64,000 bases of DNA from Spirosoma validum (GCF_014699035.1 NZ_JACXAA010000022.1:1-64000), one strand, 5' to 3'. Shown: positions 53,005-62,318, numbered from the stretch's first letter. Notes: a model not told the origin generated them from the letters alone. Program-made: numbers and translations.

Positions 53005-53267
53005 AGTTTGGGATTTTTCAAGAACATTCTAACTTTTTATAGTATGAATGATTGACAACACCCAGAGAAAAGTAATAAATTGGCATGAATAGAAATATGA
53101 TTATTCCGTAGTATTCTCTCTGTTAGACATCTGGCGATTTTTTTAACAGGACAATGCTACATGAAAAGTGCCAACTCAATCCCCGCGCCTAGGCCGAAAA
53201 ATTGCTACGTTGTTGCGCGTCCATTTTTTGCGTCTGGACGTTATCTAGTTTTAATCGGAAGAATCAA

Positions 53268-53720
53268 ATGCTTACCTATTCATTAATGTTCGTGATGTTC
53301 ATGAGTGGTGTAGCCGCTTACGGACAACAGGTTATTGTTAATCCGGATGGAACGCACTCAAGCGTGCATGGCTCGGTTATCGTTAATCCCAACGGAACGC
53401 ATTCCACCATACATAATTCCGGCGGCAATACGTCAGTCATCGTCAACCCGAATGGAACACATTCCGTTAAGCACGGGTCGGTTATTGTTAATCCAAATGG
53501 GACGCATTCTACCATTCATGGTTCAGGAAGCTCCAGAGTTATTGTCAATCCTGATGGAACCCATACGACGGTACAGGGTACGAACGACGATGCAGCGATC
53601 ATCGACGCAAACCGGAATTATTCGCCGGCACCGGACTCACGAAGTACCAACACGGATAGGAAACAGCGAATCAAACGCAACAAACGGAGACGAAACGACC
53701 CTGACCAGGAGTTCAATTAG
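53268..53720 (+). CDS. Secreted protein with five VIVNPNGTHS repeats
   Basis: About 150 residues from the preferred start MLTYSLMFVMFMSGVAAYGQ (signal peptide); a longer frame opens at 53202. The mature part contains five copies of V-I-V-N-P-(N/D)-G-T-H-(S/T) at 53331, 53376, 53436, 53481 and 53538, spaced 45, 60, 45 and 57 bp. The C-terminus is very basic (RKQRIKRNKRRRNDPDQEFN). No family is recognised. Its place between two LacI-type sites inside the pectin locus suggests coregulation, but no carbohydrate motif is visible. Confidence 0.7.
   Translation: MLTYSLMFVMFMSGVAAYGQQVIVNPDGTHSSVHGSVIVNPNGTHSTIHNSGGNTSVIVNPNGTHSVKHGSVIVNPNGTHSTIHGSGSSRVIVNPDGTHTTVQGTNDDAAIIDANRNYSPAPDSRSTNTDRKQRIKRNKRRRNDPDQEFN
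53331..53580 (+). repeat. Short coding repeats, 45/60-bp period
   Basis: Five copies of a GTTATTGTTAATCC-type unit encode VIVNPNGTHS. Spacing alternates 45 and 60 bp (the last 57 bp), consistent with a duplicated two-unit block. Confidence 0.85.
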
Positions 53721-53864
53721 CCTGGTCGACGGGTGCTTTTCAGGAGAAAAACGGCGCTAGTAGTATAGTCTGTTTGTCAATCTCATCCTGAATAAAATGT
53801 AGAACTTTGTCAAAGGTTCGTAAGCAGCCTCAGTGTACTCTGTGCATTCGTGTTTAGTTTCTCT

Positions 53865-53888
53865 GGCAACGTTCCCGGTAACGATTGC
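53865..53888. promoter_or_regulatory. LacI-type operator upstream of GH28
   Basis: This shares CGTTCCCGGTAACGATTGC with the reverse complement of the site at 52981-53004. It lies about 92 bp upstream of the preferred GH28 start. The left arm is degenerate (GGCAACGTT). The same regulator probably controls both arms of the pectin locus. Confidence 0.7.
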
Positions 53889-53979
53889 GTAGAAAGAAGT
53901 CCTGTGTTCGTTGTTAAAGTCAATTTGTTCGTCAAAATTCAATACGAAATTGAGCAGCTTACTCACTGCACGAACCAAA

Positions 53980-55635
53980 ATGACGAAAACCCTGACCCTA
54001 TTTAGCGCAGCTACGTTGGCCCTCCTGACCCTATCGGGAAAAGCCCAGACTACGTCTACCTATAGCTGGAACAATCTCCCCAAAATCGCCCAGCCAACCT
54101 TTCGTAAGGATACCATCAACATCCTCGCCCACGGCGCAAAGGCCGACGGGGTTACGTTGAATACAAAGGCCATAAACACAGCCATTGCAGCCTGTAGCCA
54201 AAAAGGGGGTGGCGTCGTGCTGGTACCCAGCGGCTTATGGATGACTGGCCCGATTGAGCTGAAAAGCAACGTTAATCTGCATGTAAAAAAAGCCGCTACG
54301 TTGCTGTTTACCACCGACAAAAGCCAGTATGCGCTGGTCGAAGGAGTTTATGAAGGAAAACGCGCGGCCCGGAATCAATCGCCGATATCGGGTACAAATC
54401 TGGAGAACGTTGCCATTACGGGTCAGGGAATTCTGGACGGCAATGGCGATGTATGGCGGGCTGTCAACAAAGGACAACTGACCGAAAGTCAGTGGAAAGA
54501 AAAAGTGGCATCGGGCGGGGTGTTGAAAGACGATGGCAAAGTCTGGTATCCAAGTGAGCAGTTTAAGAAAGCCAGCGTAGACGGTCGGAGCATGTTGCTG
54601 ACGCCGGGGAAAACGCCCCAGGATTTTGCCGACATGAAAGACTTCCTGCGGCCAAACCTGGTGGTGTTCACGAACTGCAAAAAAGTACTACTGGACGGCG
54701 TTACGTTCCAGAATTCGCCCGCCTGGTGTTTGCACCCGCTGATGTGCCAGGATCTGACCATCCGAAACGTAACGACCAAGAATCCCGAGTACGCGCACAA
54801 CGGCGATGGCATGGACATCGAATCCTGCAAAAACTTTCTGATCGAAGGCTGCACGCTCGACGTGGGCGATGATGCGATCTGCATTAAGTCCGGCAAAGAT
54901 GAAGAAGGACGTAAGCGCGGCATGCCGACTGAGAATGGTGTGATCCGTAACAATACGGTCTATAATGGCCACGGAGGCTTCGTGATTGGCAGTGAAATGA
55001 GTGGAGGAGCGCGGAACATTTTCGTTTACAACTGTACGTTTATGGGTACCGATAAGGGCCTGCGTTTCAAGTCCGTACGGGGCCGGGGTGGGGTGGTTGA
55101 GCATATTTACGCGAAGGATATTTTCATGAAAGACATTGCCGGAGAAGCAATTTTCTTCGATATGTATTACTTCGTGAAGTTCGCGACGGACGGACAACGC
55201 GACGAACGCCCGGTCGTGAACGAAGGGACGCCAATTTTCCGGGACATGAAATTTGAAAATATCGTCTGCAACGGCGCTGAAAAGGGCGTTTTCATTCGGG
55301 GTTTATCCGAAATGCCCATCAAAAACATTACCCTGAAAAATCTGACGCTCAAAACCGACAAAGGCGTTGAGTTAACCGACGCCAGTGGCATTCACCTTGA
55401 AAACGTTCAGCTGATTACGAAAGAGACCAAGCCCGTCATCTTTGTGGACAATAGCCATAATCTGACCTTCGATGGTATTCAGTACAATGCTAACGCCGAC
55501 CTGCTTTTCGACATCAACGGAGAACGTAGTCAGGACATTCGCGTGACGAATACCGACACGACAAAAGCCCAGACCAAAGCAGCATTCAATAAGGGCGCTG
55601 TGGAAAAACAACTGATGTTATCTGCCGCAAAATAA
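53980..55635 (+). CDS. Glycoside hydrolase family 28, polygalacturonase-type
   Basis: About 551 residues from the preferred start MTKTLTLFSAATLALLTLSGKAQ (signal peptide); a longer frame opens at 53911. The parallel beta-helix GH28 active-site blocks are present in order: HNGDGMDIESC, GDDAICIKSGKD, GHGGFVIGSEMSGG and RFKSVRGRGG, supplying the catalytic Asp residues and the substrate-binding His and Arg-Lys. The N-terminal DTINILAHGAKADGVTLNTK is typical. It would hydrolyse alpha-1,4-galacturonan, and many Bacteroidota relatives are exo-acting. It is the first gene of a five-gene plus-strand pectin operon, with 12 bp to the next gene. Confidence 0.95.
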   Translation: MTKTLTLFSAATLALLTLSGKAQTTSTYSWNNLPKIAQPTFRKDTINILAHGAKADGVTLNTKAINTAIAACSQKGGGVVLVPSGLWMTGPIELKSNVNLHVKKAATLLFTTDKSQYALVEGVYEGKRAARNQSPISGTNLENVAITGQGILDGNGDVWRAVNKGQLTESQWKEKVASGGVLKDDGKVWYPSEQFKKASVDGRSMLLTPGKTPQDFADMKDFLRPNLVVFTNCKKVLLDGVTFQNSPAWCLHPLMCQDLTIRNVTTKNPEYAHNGDGMDIESCKNFLIEGCTLDVGDDAICIKSGKDEEGRKRGMPTENGVIRNNTVYNGHGGFVIGSEMSGGARNIFVYNCTFMGTDKGLRFKSVRGRGGVVEHIYAKDIFMKDIAGEAIFFDMYYFVKFATDGQRDERPVVNEGTPIFRDMKFENIVCNGAEKGVFIRGLSEMPIKNITLKNLTLKTDKGVELTDASGIHLENVQLITKETKPVIFVDNSHNLTFDGIQYNANADLLFDINGERSQDIRVTNTDTTKAQTKAAFNKGAVEKQLMLSAAK

Positions 55636-55647
55636 GTCCACAGAATA

Positions 55648-56778
55648 ATGGGTAGTCGGATTTGTTTAACCGCAAAGAACGCAAAGGTTTTACGCAAAGA
55701 GCGCGAAGTTGCGTTGTGTCGCACTGTCCAACCAACTTTGCGTAAAGTCTCTGCGTTCTTTGCGGTTAATGTACTTTTACTTTTTTGGCTATCAGGCCCG
55801 GTTATTGCTCAGTTTCCTAAAGATTCGGTTTCGGAGCGGATGCTGTTGTATCAACGTAACGACGGTGGCTGGCCACAGCCGGGTGGCGATCCCATCAACT
55901 ACAAACGGGAGCTAACACCAGCCCAACAGCAAACCCTTATCGCTGAGAAATCGAAACTCGACGCGACCATCGACGATCAGTCGACGACCCGTGAAATCAA
56001 CTACCTCATCGCGTCGTTCGGGCAAACGAAGAACGACGACTACCGGAAGGCCGCTGAGCGGGGCATCACGTATCTGCTCTCCGCGCAGAATGCCGCGGGC
56101 GGTTGGCCTCAATTCTACCCCGATTCGAGCAGCTACCGCGGACAGATCACGTATAACGATCAGGCGATGATCGACGTACTGTGGGTGATGGACCATGTCG
56201 CTACCGGAACCGACGGATTCAACGTAGTCAGCAAATCGCTCCGGGATCAGGCGAAGAAAGCCGTTAAGCAGGGCATACAGTGCATTTTGAAGACCCAGTA
56301 TCGGCAAAACGGTAAACTGACAGCTTGGTGTGCGCAACACGATCGATACACACTCCAGCCAGCCAAAGCCCGTACGTTTGAATTGCCTTCGTTAAGCGGC
56401 AATGAATCGGTGGGCATCGTACAGTTTTTAATGCACATCGATAATCCCTCGCCGGCTGTGAAACAGGCGATCCAGGCCGCCGTTACGTGGTTTGAATCAG
56501 TTAAGCTAAGGGGGATTGCGGTTAAAACGATCAATGACCCGAATCAACCCAAAGGCCGGGATCGGATTGTGGTGTCAGACCCAACCTCCATTCTGTGGGC
56601 GCGTTTCTACGATCTCGATACGAATACACCTTTCTTCTGCGGTCGGGATAGTATAAAGAAAGACAAACTCGCCGACATCGAAAACGAACGTCGCGTTGGG
56701 TATGCTTATTACGGTACCTGGCCCGCTAAACTCCTGTCGGCCGATTATCCGAACTGGGTAAAAAAATGGGGTAAGTAA
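55648..56778 (+). CDS. Pectate lyase, PL10 family
   Basis: 376 residues as opened at 55648. The catalytic (alpha/alpha)-toroid family is recognised from GGWPQPGGD, DDQSTTREINYLIASFGQTK, GGWPQFYPDSSSYRGQITYN, LTAWCAQHDRYTLQPAKART, LPSLSGNESVGIVQFLM and GRDRIVVSDPTSILWARFYD. PL10 enzymes cleave pectate by beta-elimination with calcium. The first about 45 residues are encoded by a palindromic repeat (55666-55769). The left arm gives TAKNAKVLRKERE and the right arm TLRKVSAFFAV, which opens the signal peptide ending FWLSGPVIAQ. A TTG within the right arm (55738) is a possible alternative start. It is a member of the pectin operon. Confidence 0.93.
   Translation: MGSRICLTAKNAKVLRKEREVALCRTVQPTLRKVSAFFAVNVLLLFWLSGPVIAQFPKDSVSERMLLYQRNDGGWPQPGGDPINYKRELTPAQQQTLIAEKSKLDATIDDQSTTREINYLIASFGQTKNDDYRKAAERGITYLLSAQNAAGGWPQFYPDSSSYRGQITYNDQAMIDVLWVMDHVATGTDGFNVVSKSLRDQAKKAVKQGIQCILKTQYRQNGKLTAWCAQHDRYTLQPAKARTFELPSLSGNESVGIVQFLMHIDNPSPAVKQAIQAAVTWFESVKLRGIAVKTINDPNQPKGRDRIVVSDPTSILWARFYDLDTNTPFFCGRDSIKKDKLADIENERRVGYAYYGTWPAKLLSADYPNWVKKWGK
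55666..55769. repeat. Palindromic repeat, type CCGCAAAGAACGCAAAG
   Basis: TTAACCGCAAAGAACGCA and the further bases to 55699 are the reverse complement of about 55736-55769, with three mismatches in 34. The element is about 104 bp long and forms a cruciform or hairpin. This sequence style is a known kind of dispersed palindrome in bacterial genomes. Here it overlaps the 5' end of the PL10 coding region. Confidence 0.85.
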
Positions 56779-56825
56779 AATGAGTCAGTGTCGTAGACAG
56801 AAACTGACTACAACAAGCACATTGG

Positions 56826-57794
56826 ATGAATAAAGCCGGATTGACTGTTTTGTGTTGTCTGTTAAGCCTGACGGTCCTGGCTCAGAAACAACGAGTTAGG
56901 GTGGCGCAGGATGGCAGCGGTGATTACAAAACGGTACAGGCTGCCCTGAACACGATTCCCGCCAACAACAAAAGCCGGATCGTCATCTACATCAAAAAAG
57001 GTATTTATAAAGAAAAACTTCGGCTCGATTCAACCCAGCATATGGTCACGATGATCGGAGAAGATAAAGCCTCGACCATTCTTACGTACGATGACTATTC
57101 GGGCAAAACAGGTCCGGATGGCGTTAAACTACGAACCTACTCGTCCAGTTCATTTTCTATCTTTGGCGACGATTTTCGAGCGGAGAATCTGACGTTTGAA
57201 AACACGGCGGGGTCTGTAGGTCAGGCTGTTGCGGCTTATGTTACCGGCGACCGGTCCGTGTTTATCAACTGTCGATTTCTCGGTTTTCAGGACACGCTTT
57301 ATACCGGAATGCCGGGCCAGTATGGCCGACAGTATTACAAAAACTGCTACGTTGAAGGGACTATTGATTTTATTTTCGGATCAGCAACGGCGGTATTTGA
57401 TCAGTGCACGATTTTCAGCAAAACAGCAGACACCTACGTAACAGCGGCATCAACGCCAGAAGGAAAACCGTTTGGCTTTGTCTTCCTGAATTGCACCCTG
57501 ACCAGCGACGTTTCTAAAGCCAGTGTGTATCTGGGGCGCCCCTGGCGTGATTTCGCCAAAACGGTTTTTGTAAACTGCCAGTTGGGCGGCCACATTCGAC
57601 CCGAAGGCTGGCACAATTGGGATAAGCCTAATGCCGAACGAACAGTGTTCTACGCTGAATACCAGTCCAGAGGGCCAGGAGCCAGTCCGGCGAGCCGAGT
57701 CGGTTGGACGAAACAACTCACCGCTGGTGAAGCCCGCTCGTATAAACCCGAAAGCATCCTGGCGGGCAACGATGGCTGGAAACCAAAGCTCTAA
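56826..57794 (+). CDS. Pectinesterase, CE8 family
   Basis: 322 residues with a signal peptide (CLLSLTVLAQ). It has the right-handed beta-helix pectin methylesterase motifs in order: GSGDYKTVQAALNTIP, GQAVAAYVTGDRSVF, FQDTLYTG (first catalytic Asp), GTIDFIFGSATAVFDQC (second catalytic Asp) and YLGRPWRDFAKTVF (Arg-Trp). It removes methyl groups from galacturonan so that pectate lyase and polygalacturonase can act. It lies 47 bp after the pectate lyase and 9 bp before the next gene. Confidence 0.96.
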   Translation: MNKAGLTVLCCLLSLTVLAQKQRVRVAQDGSGDYKTVQAALNTIPANNKSRIVIYIKKGIYKEKLRLDSTQHMVTMIGEDKASTILTYDDYSGKTGPDGVKLRTYSSSSFSIFGDDFRAENLTFENTAGSVGQAVAAYVTGDRSVFINCRFLGFQDTLYTGMPGQYGRQYYKNCYVEGTIDFIFGSATAVFDQCTIFSKTADTYVTAASTPEGKPFGFVFLNCTLTSDVSKASVYLGRPWRDFAKTVFVNCQLGGHIRPEGWHNWDKPNAERTVFYAEYQSRGPGASPASRVGWTKQLTAGEARSYKPESILAGNDGWKPKL

Positions 57795-57803
57795 ATCACA
57801 ACC

Positions 57804-59963
57804 ATGCGTTCACGACTAACTTGCCGGTTCCATAACCTATTCTATTTAACCGTACTGGCGTTTATTGGCCTCAGTCCAAACGGTTGCTTTGCTCAAAAAA
57901 TTGATCGAAAAGCCGTCGTGGACCGGCATCGGGTGGTCATCAGTCGACTAGATACGCTGGGCTCGCTAACAGTCGGCAACGGTCGGTTTGCTTTTACCGT
58001 CGATGCAACCGGCCTGCAGTCCTTTCCCGAGTATTACGCGCACGGCGTACCGCTGGGTACGCAATCGGAGTGGGGATGGCACAGTTTCCCAAATAAGGAG
58101 AACTACCGGGCCAGTGAAAGCCTCGAAACGTATACGTTTAACGACAAAAAAGGATTGTATGCCGTCCCGTCAAAAAAACCAGGTCGACAGCAACAGGCCG
58201 CCGATTACTTTCGGCAAAATCCACATCGGTTGCAACTGGGTGCTGTTGGGCTGGACATCGTGAAAAAAGATGGCTCCCTGGTAAAGCCATCCGATTTGCA
58301 AAACATCCACCAGGAACTGAATGTATGGACGGGTGAAATCAGGAGTGCATTCACCATCGAAGGGACACCCATTAGCGTAACGACCTGCGCCGATGCCGGT
58401 AGAGACGCTATTGCGGTCAGGATTACGTCGGATCTGTTAAACGAGAAACGCATCAAAATCCGGTTCCGGTTTCCGTATCCGACCAATGCATTTGCGGACG
58501 TAGCGGCCAATTATACAAATGAAGCAGCCCACCAGACGAACGTAACGCAACCTAGCCCACTATCAGCCCGCTTCAGCCGCCAACTGGATACCGATCGCTA
58601 TTCCGTAGCGGCTCGCTGGAATAAAGCCGCGTCGATTCAGAAAGTAGCCGACCACCACTATACGTTATTGCCGGCTGGCGGTACCAGCTTTGAAACCTCT
58701 GTGCAGTTCTCATCCCAACCTGCGTCAGACGTACCAGAGTTTGCAACTGTCAGAAACAGTAGTGTAGCCGGATGGGAAAAGTTCTGGCTATCAGGTGCCG
58801 CTATCGACTTTGCCGGAAGCACCGATCCCCGCGCAACCGAACTCGAACGACGGGTGGTACTTTCGCAATACCTCACCCGGGTGCAATGCGCCGGTAATTT
58901 CCCTCCGCAGGAAACCGGATTGACTTACAACAGTTGGTTTGGCAAACCGCACATGGAAATGTATTGGTGGCATGCCGCCCATTACGCTTTATGGGGCCGA
59001 ACCGACTTGCTTGAAAAAAGCATGGGTTGGTATTTTACCGCGTTCGATGGGGCCGAACAGATTGCGAAGCGACAGGGATTCAGGGGCGTACGATGGCAGA
59101 AAATGACCGACGATACCGGTGGAGAAACGGCCTCTTCCGTGGGATCATTCCTGATCTGGCAACAACCACACGTTATCTATCTGGCCGAACTTATTTACCG
59201 CAACAAACCATCGAAAGCGGTGCTGCAACAGTATCAGAAGCTGGTTTTTGCTACTGCTGATTTTATGGCTTCGTTTGCGCACTATGATCCTGCCGAACAT
59301 CGGTATAATTTAGGAAAAGGCATTATTCCCGCGCAGGAATGTTATGATCCAGCCCAGACATTTAACTCACCGTATGAACTCGCCTACTGGAAATGGGCGT
59401 TGCAGGTCGCCCAGCGCTGGCGCACCCGACTGGATCTGCCAACCGATAAGAACTGGCAGGACGTAGTGGAAAAACTGGCCCCACTCGCCCAGAAAGACGG
59501 CGTTTATCAGGCCGCTGAGAGTGTTGAGGATTCGTACTCACCCACCAGCAAATACACCATTGATCACCCGGCCGTGTTAGCGGCTTTGAGTACCCTGCCA
59601 CCCAATGGTGTGGTTGATACGACCGTTATGCACAGAACCTACGACGTAGTTGAAAACGTCTGGCATTGGGACCATACCTGGGGGTGGGACTTCCCGATGG
59701 TAGCCATGACCGCTACCCGCTTAAATCAACCCGCAAAAGCCGTTGATGTGCTGTTTAAAAAGGTGACAACCAATACGTATCTGGTGAATGGGCACAATTA
59801 CCAGGACAAGCGACTGACGCTTTATCTGCCAGGCAACGGTAGTTTGCTGTCGGCCATTGCCTTAATGTGTGCTGGCTATGATGGGAATAAAATCAGTAGC
59901 CCAGGCTTTCCGAAAACTGGTCAATGGACTGTTAAATGGGAAGGTCTAAAACCAATGCCTTAA
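57804..59963 (+). CDS. Secreted six-hairpin glycosidase-like protein, unknown specificity
   Basis: 719 residues with a signal peptide (IGLSPNGCFAQ). The N-terminal about 300 residues look like a beta-sandwich (LTVGNGRFAFTVDATGLQSF). The C-terminal about 400 residues are helical with NSWFGKPHMEMYWWHAAHYA, TDDTGGETASS, VVENVWHWDHTWGWDFPMVA and LYLPGNGSLLSAIALM, which recall (alpha/alpha)6 glycosidases such as GH65, GH95 or GH15. No family is matched with certainty. Candidate acids are the Glu and Asp residues in these blocks. Being inside a pectin operon, it may act on galacturonan or rhamnogalacturonan side chains. It could represent a poorly described CAZyme family. Confidence 0.65.
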   Translation: MRSRLTCRFHNLFYLTVLAFIGLSPNGCFAQKIDRKAVVDRHRVVISRLDTLGSLTVGNGRFAFTVDATGLQSFPEYYAHGVPLGTQSEWGWHSFPNKENYRASESLETYTFNDKKGLYAVPSKKPGRQQQAADYFRQNPHRLQLGAVGLDIVKKDGSLVKPSDLQNIHQELNVWTGEIRSAFTIEGTPISVTTCADAGRDAIAVRITSDLLNEKRIKIRFRFPYPTNAFADVAANYTNEAAHQTNVTQPSPLSARFSRQLDTDRYSVAARWNKAASIQKVADHHYTLLPAGGTSFETSVQFSSQPASDVPEFATVRNSSVAGWEKFWLSGAAIDFAGSTDPRATELERRVVLSQYLTRVQCAGNFPPQETGLTYNSWFGKPHMEMYWWHAAHYALWGRTDLLEKSMGWYFTAFDGAEQIAKRQGFRGVRWQKMTDDTGGETASSVGSFLIWQQPHVIYLAELIYRNKPSKAVLQQYQKLVFATADFMASFAHYDPAEHRYNLGKGIIPAQECYDPAQTFNSPYELAYWKWALQVAQRWRTRLDLPTDKNWQDVVEKLAPLAQKDGVYQAAESVEDSYSPTSKYTIDHPAVLAALSTLPPNGVVDTTVMHRTYDVVENVWHWDHTWGWDFPMVAMTATRLNQPAKAVDVLFKKVTTNTYLVNGHNYQDKRLTLYLPGNGSLLSAIALMCAGYDGNKISSPGFPKTGQWTVKWEGLKPMP

Positions 59964-59995
59964 GTAAACTAAACCTGTAGCGAACGGAATAAGCC

Positions 59996-60754
59996 ATGAA
60001 CCGAACCTGTTTTCTTAAAATTGCTTCGCTTGGCATGCTGACTATGGCGGCCTTTACGCCCCCGCCTGGTAACGTCACCGTTTACCTGATCGGTGATTCA
60101 ACCATGTCGATCAAGGAGAAAAAAGCGTATCCCGAAACAGGCTGGGGCATGCCGTTCGTTTATTTCTTCGACGAAAGCGTAACCGTCGATAATCGGGCCA
60201 TGAACGGACGTAGTACCCGAACCTTTATCGAAGAAAGCCGCTGGCAACCCGTTGCTGACAACTTACATGAAGGCGACTACGTCCTGATTCAGTTTGGTCA
60301 TAACGACGAAGTGCCGACGAAAAAAAGTTACACGACGGAAGCTGATTTTAAGAATAACCTGATTCGATTCATTACCGAAAGCCGGGCGAAAAAAGCGAAT
60401 CCCGTGCTCATTACGCCCGTTGCCCGCCGACAGTTCGATGCGGCCGGAAAAATACAGGGTACCCACACGCTTTATGCTGAACTCGTACGTACGGTAGCGC
60501 GCGATTACAAAACTCCCATGATTGATTTAGATACCCAAAGTCAGGCACTACTGCAACAGTTTGGCCCCGAGACCTCAAAACTCCTCTTTCTCCAGTTAGC
60601 GCCCGGTGAGCATCCGAATTATCCGGAAGGCAAGGAGGACAACACGCATTTCAGTGAACTCGGCGCCCGGAGAATCGCTGAACTGGTGCTGGCCAATATC
60701 AAATCGCTAAACCTTGATCTGGCCGACCGAATTGTGAAAAAAGAAGCAAAATAA
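59996..60754 (+). CDS. Rhamnogalacturonan acetylesterase-type SGNH hydrolase (CE12)
   Basis: 252 residues with a short signal-like N-terminus. The SGNH blocks are YLIGDSTMS (Ser nucleophile in GDS), NRAMNGRSTRTF (Gly/Asn oxyanion block), YVLIQFGHNDE (Asn) and the C-terminal DNTHFSELGARRIAELV (Asp-x-x-His dyad). This matches CE12 rhamnogalacturonan acetylesterases, which remove acetyl groups from pectin. It is the last gene of the plus-strand pectin operon, 32 bp after the glycosidase-like gene. Confidence 0.92.
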   Translation: MNRTCFLKIASLGMLTMAAFTPPPGNVTVYLIGDSTMSIKEKKAYPETGWGMPFVYFFDESVTVDNRAMNGRSTRTFIEESRWQPVADNLHEGDYVLIQFGHNDEVPTKKSYTTEADFKNNLIRFITESRAKKANPVLITPVARRQFDAAGKIQGTHTLYAELVRTVARDYKTPMIDLDTQSQALLQQFGPETSKLLFLQLAPGEHPNYPEGKEDNTHFSELGARRIAELVLANIKSLNLDLADRIVKKEAK

Positions 60755-60830
60755 TCAGCCTTATAGAGACGCAATACGTTGCCGGTCCGCCGGTGCGGTC
60801 TCATTGAGGTCAGCAAAGAACGGTCAGCTA

Positions 60831-62318
60831 TTAGTCGGCTTTGATGGCTGACTGCCAACCCATATACGCTTCCTGAATTGATGAGCCATCTCCGGCTGGA
60901 TGGATAACTGTCTTGCCCGCGTTCAACGCCTGTAAGTGTTCCAGGCTTTGGTAAAGCCCCGTTTTTAAGCCAGCCAGATAAGCCGCTCCCAACGCCGATA
61001 CGTCGGGCATGGCGCGGTTGACGACGGCTTTGTCCAGCAGATCGGCCAGAAATTGCACGACAAACTTATTCGCGCTGATGCCACCGTTGACCATGAGTTC
61101 TTCCAGCGGAATCCCCGTGTCCTGCTCCATCGCGACAATGACATCCTTAATCTGGTATGGGATTGACTCAAGTGCCGCCCGGACGATGTGATTTTTCGTT
61201 GAACCAAACGTCAGTCCCGAGATCGATGCTTTGCGCGACATTTGCCAGTGCGGAGCCCCCAGGCCACTAAAGGCTGGAATGATGTAGACGCCACCATTAT
61301 CGGGTACGGCTGTGGCCATCGCTTCCGTTTCGTGGCTCTCGGCAAAGAGTCCCAAGCTATTTTTTAGCCATTCGATGGTGGCCCCACACGTAACGATGAC
61401 GCCTTCCAGTGCATAGTCCACACGACCTTCGGTACTCCAGCAAATAGTAGTGACCATGCCGTACTGCGACGTAGTGGGCGTCTCGCCAATGTTCATGATG
61501 ATGGAACAACCCGTTCCCAGCGTCGCTTTGGCTGTGCCTGGCGTAAAACAGCCTTCGCCAAACGCAGCTGCGTGCGAATCGCCGATCAGGCTGGTAATGG
61601 GGAGGATGTGATCGAATAAACCGTTGAAATTCGATTCACCAAAGAAAGCCGAGGAAGGTTTCGGTTCGGGTAAATTCAGCGTTGATAAGCCAAACGTAGC
61701 GAGTAATTCCTGGTCCCAGGCCAGTGTTTTGAGGTTGAAAAACAGCGTTCGGGACGCATTGGTATAATCCGTCAGATACTGTTGCCCGTTCGTCAGTTTG
61801 TAGAGTAACCACGTATCAACCGTACCGAAATACGCTTTGCCAGCGTCGATGGCTTGACGGACGGTCTCATCATTTTCGTACAACCAGATGAGCTTGCTCC
61901 CCGAAAAATACGGATCAATAAACAGGCCGGTTTTGGCCTGGATTGTCTCTTCCAATCCTTCCGTTTTGAGTCGCTCACAAACGCCGATAGACCGCTTACA
62001 CTGCCAGACGATGGCGTTGTGCAGCGGTACGCCCTGCTCATCCCAAACTACAAACGTTTCACGCTGATTGGAAATGCCACAGGCACTGACCGCTTTCAGA
62101 TTACCACCTTCAGCTGCGAATGTTCCAATGCATTTGCCCACCGAAGTCAGTACGTTCCGAAAAATTTCTTCCGGGTCCTGCTCAACGTATCCATCACCGA
62201 AATAGTTGGTTGTTAGCGGTTCCGATGCACGAGCCGCTACGCGACCTTCACCGTCAAACAAAAGCGTTTTCGTACTACTGGTGCCCTGATCGATGGCGAG
62301 GATGTAGGAATTAGTCAT
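60831..62318 (-). CDS. FGGY-family carbohydrate kinase, glycerol-kinase-like
   Basis: 495 residues. Phosphate-binding LAIDQGTSSTKTLLFDGEG, NQRETFVVWDEQGVPLHNAI, YFSGSKLIWLYEND and C-terminal ELMVNGGISANKFVVQFLAD blocks define the FGGY family. The N-terminal half is closest in appearance to glycerol kinase. However, it sits downstream of a ribose-type ABC transporter on the same strand, which suggests that the substrate is the imported sugar or polyol. The gene symbol is therefore left open. It converges with the pectin operon. Confidence 0.85.
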   Translation of the reverse strand: MTNSYILAIDQGTSSTKTLLFDGEGRVAARASEPLTTNYFGDGYVEQDPEEIFRNVLTSVGKCIGTFAAEGGNLKAVSACGISNQRETFVVWDEQGVPLHNAIVWQCKRSIGVCERLKTEGLEETIQAKTGLFIDPYFSGSKLIWLYENDETVRQAIDAGKAYFGTVDTWLLYKLTNGQQYLTDYTNASRTLFFNLKTLAWDQELLATFGLSTLNLPEPKPSSAFFGESNFNGLFDHILPITSLIGDSHAAAFGEGCFTPGTAKATLGTGCSIIMNIGETPTTSQYGMVTTICWSTEGRVDYALEGVIVTCGATIEWLKNSLGLFAESHETEAMATAVPDNGGVYIIPAFSGLGAPHWQMSRKASISGLTFGSTKNHIVRAALESIPYQIKDVIVAMEQDTGIPLEELMVNGGISANKFVVQFLADLLDKAVVNRAMPDVSALGAAYLAGLKTGLYQSLEHLQALNAGKTVIHPAGDGSSIQEAYMGWQSAIKAD

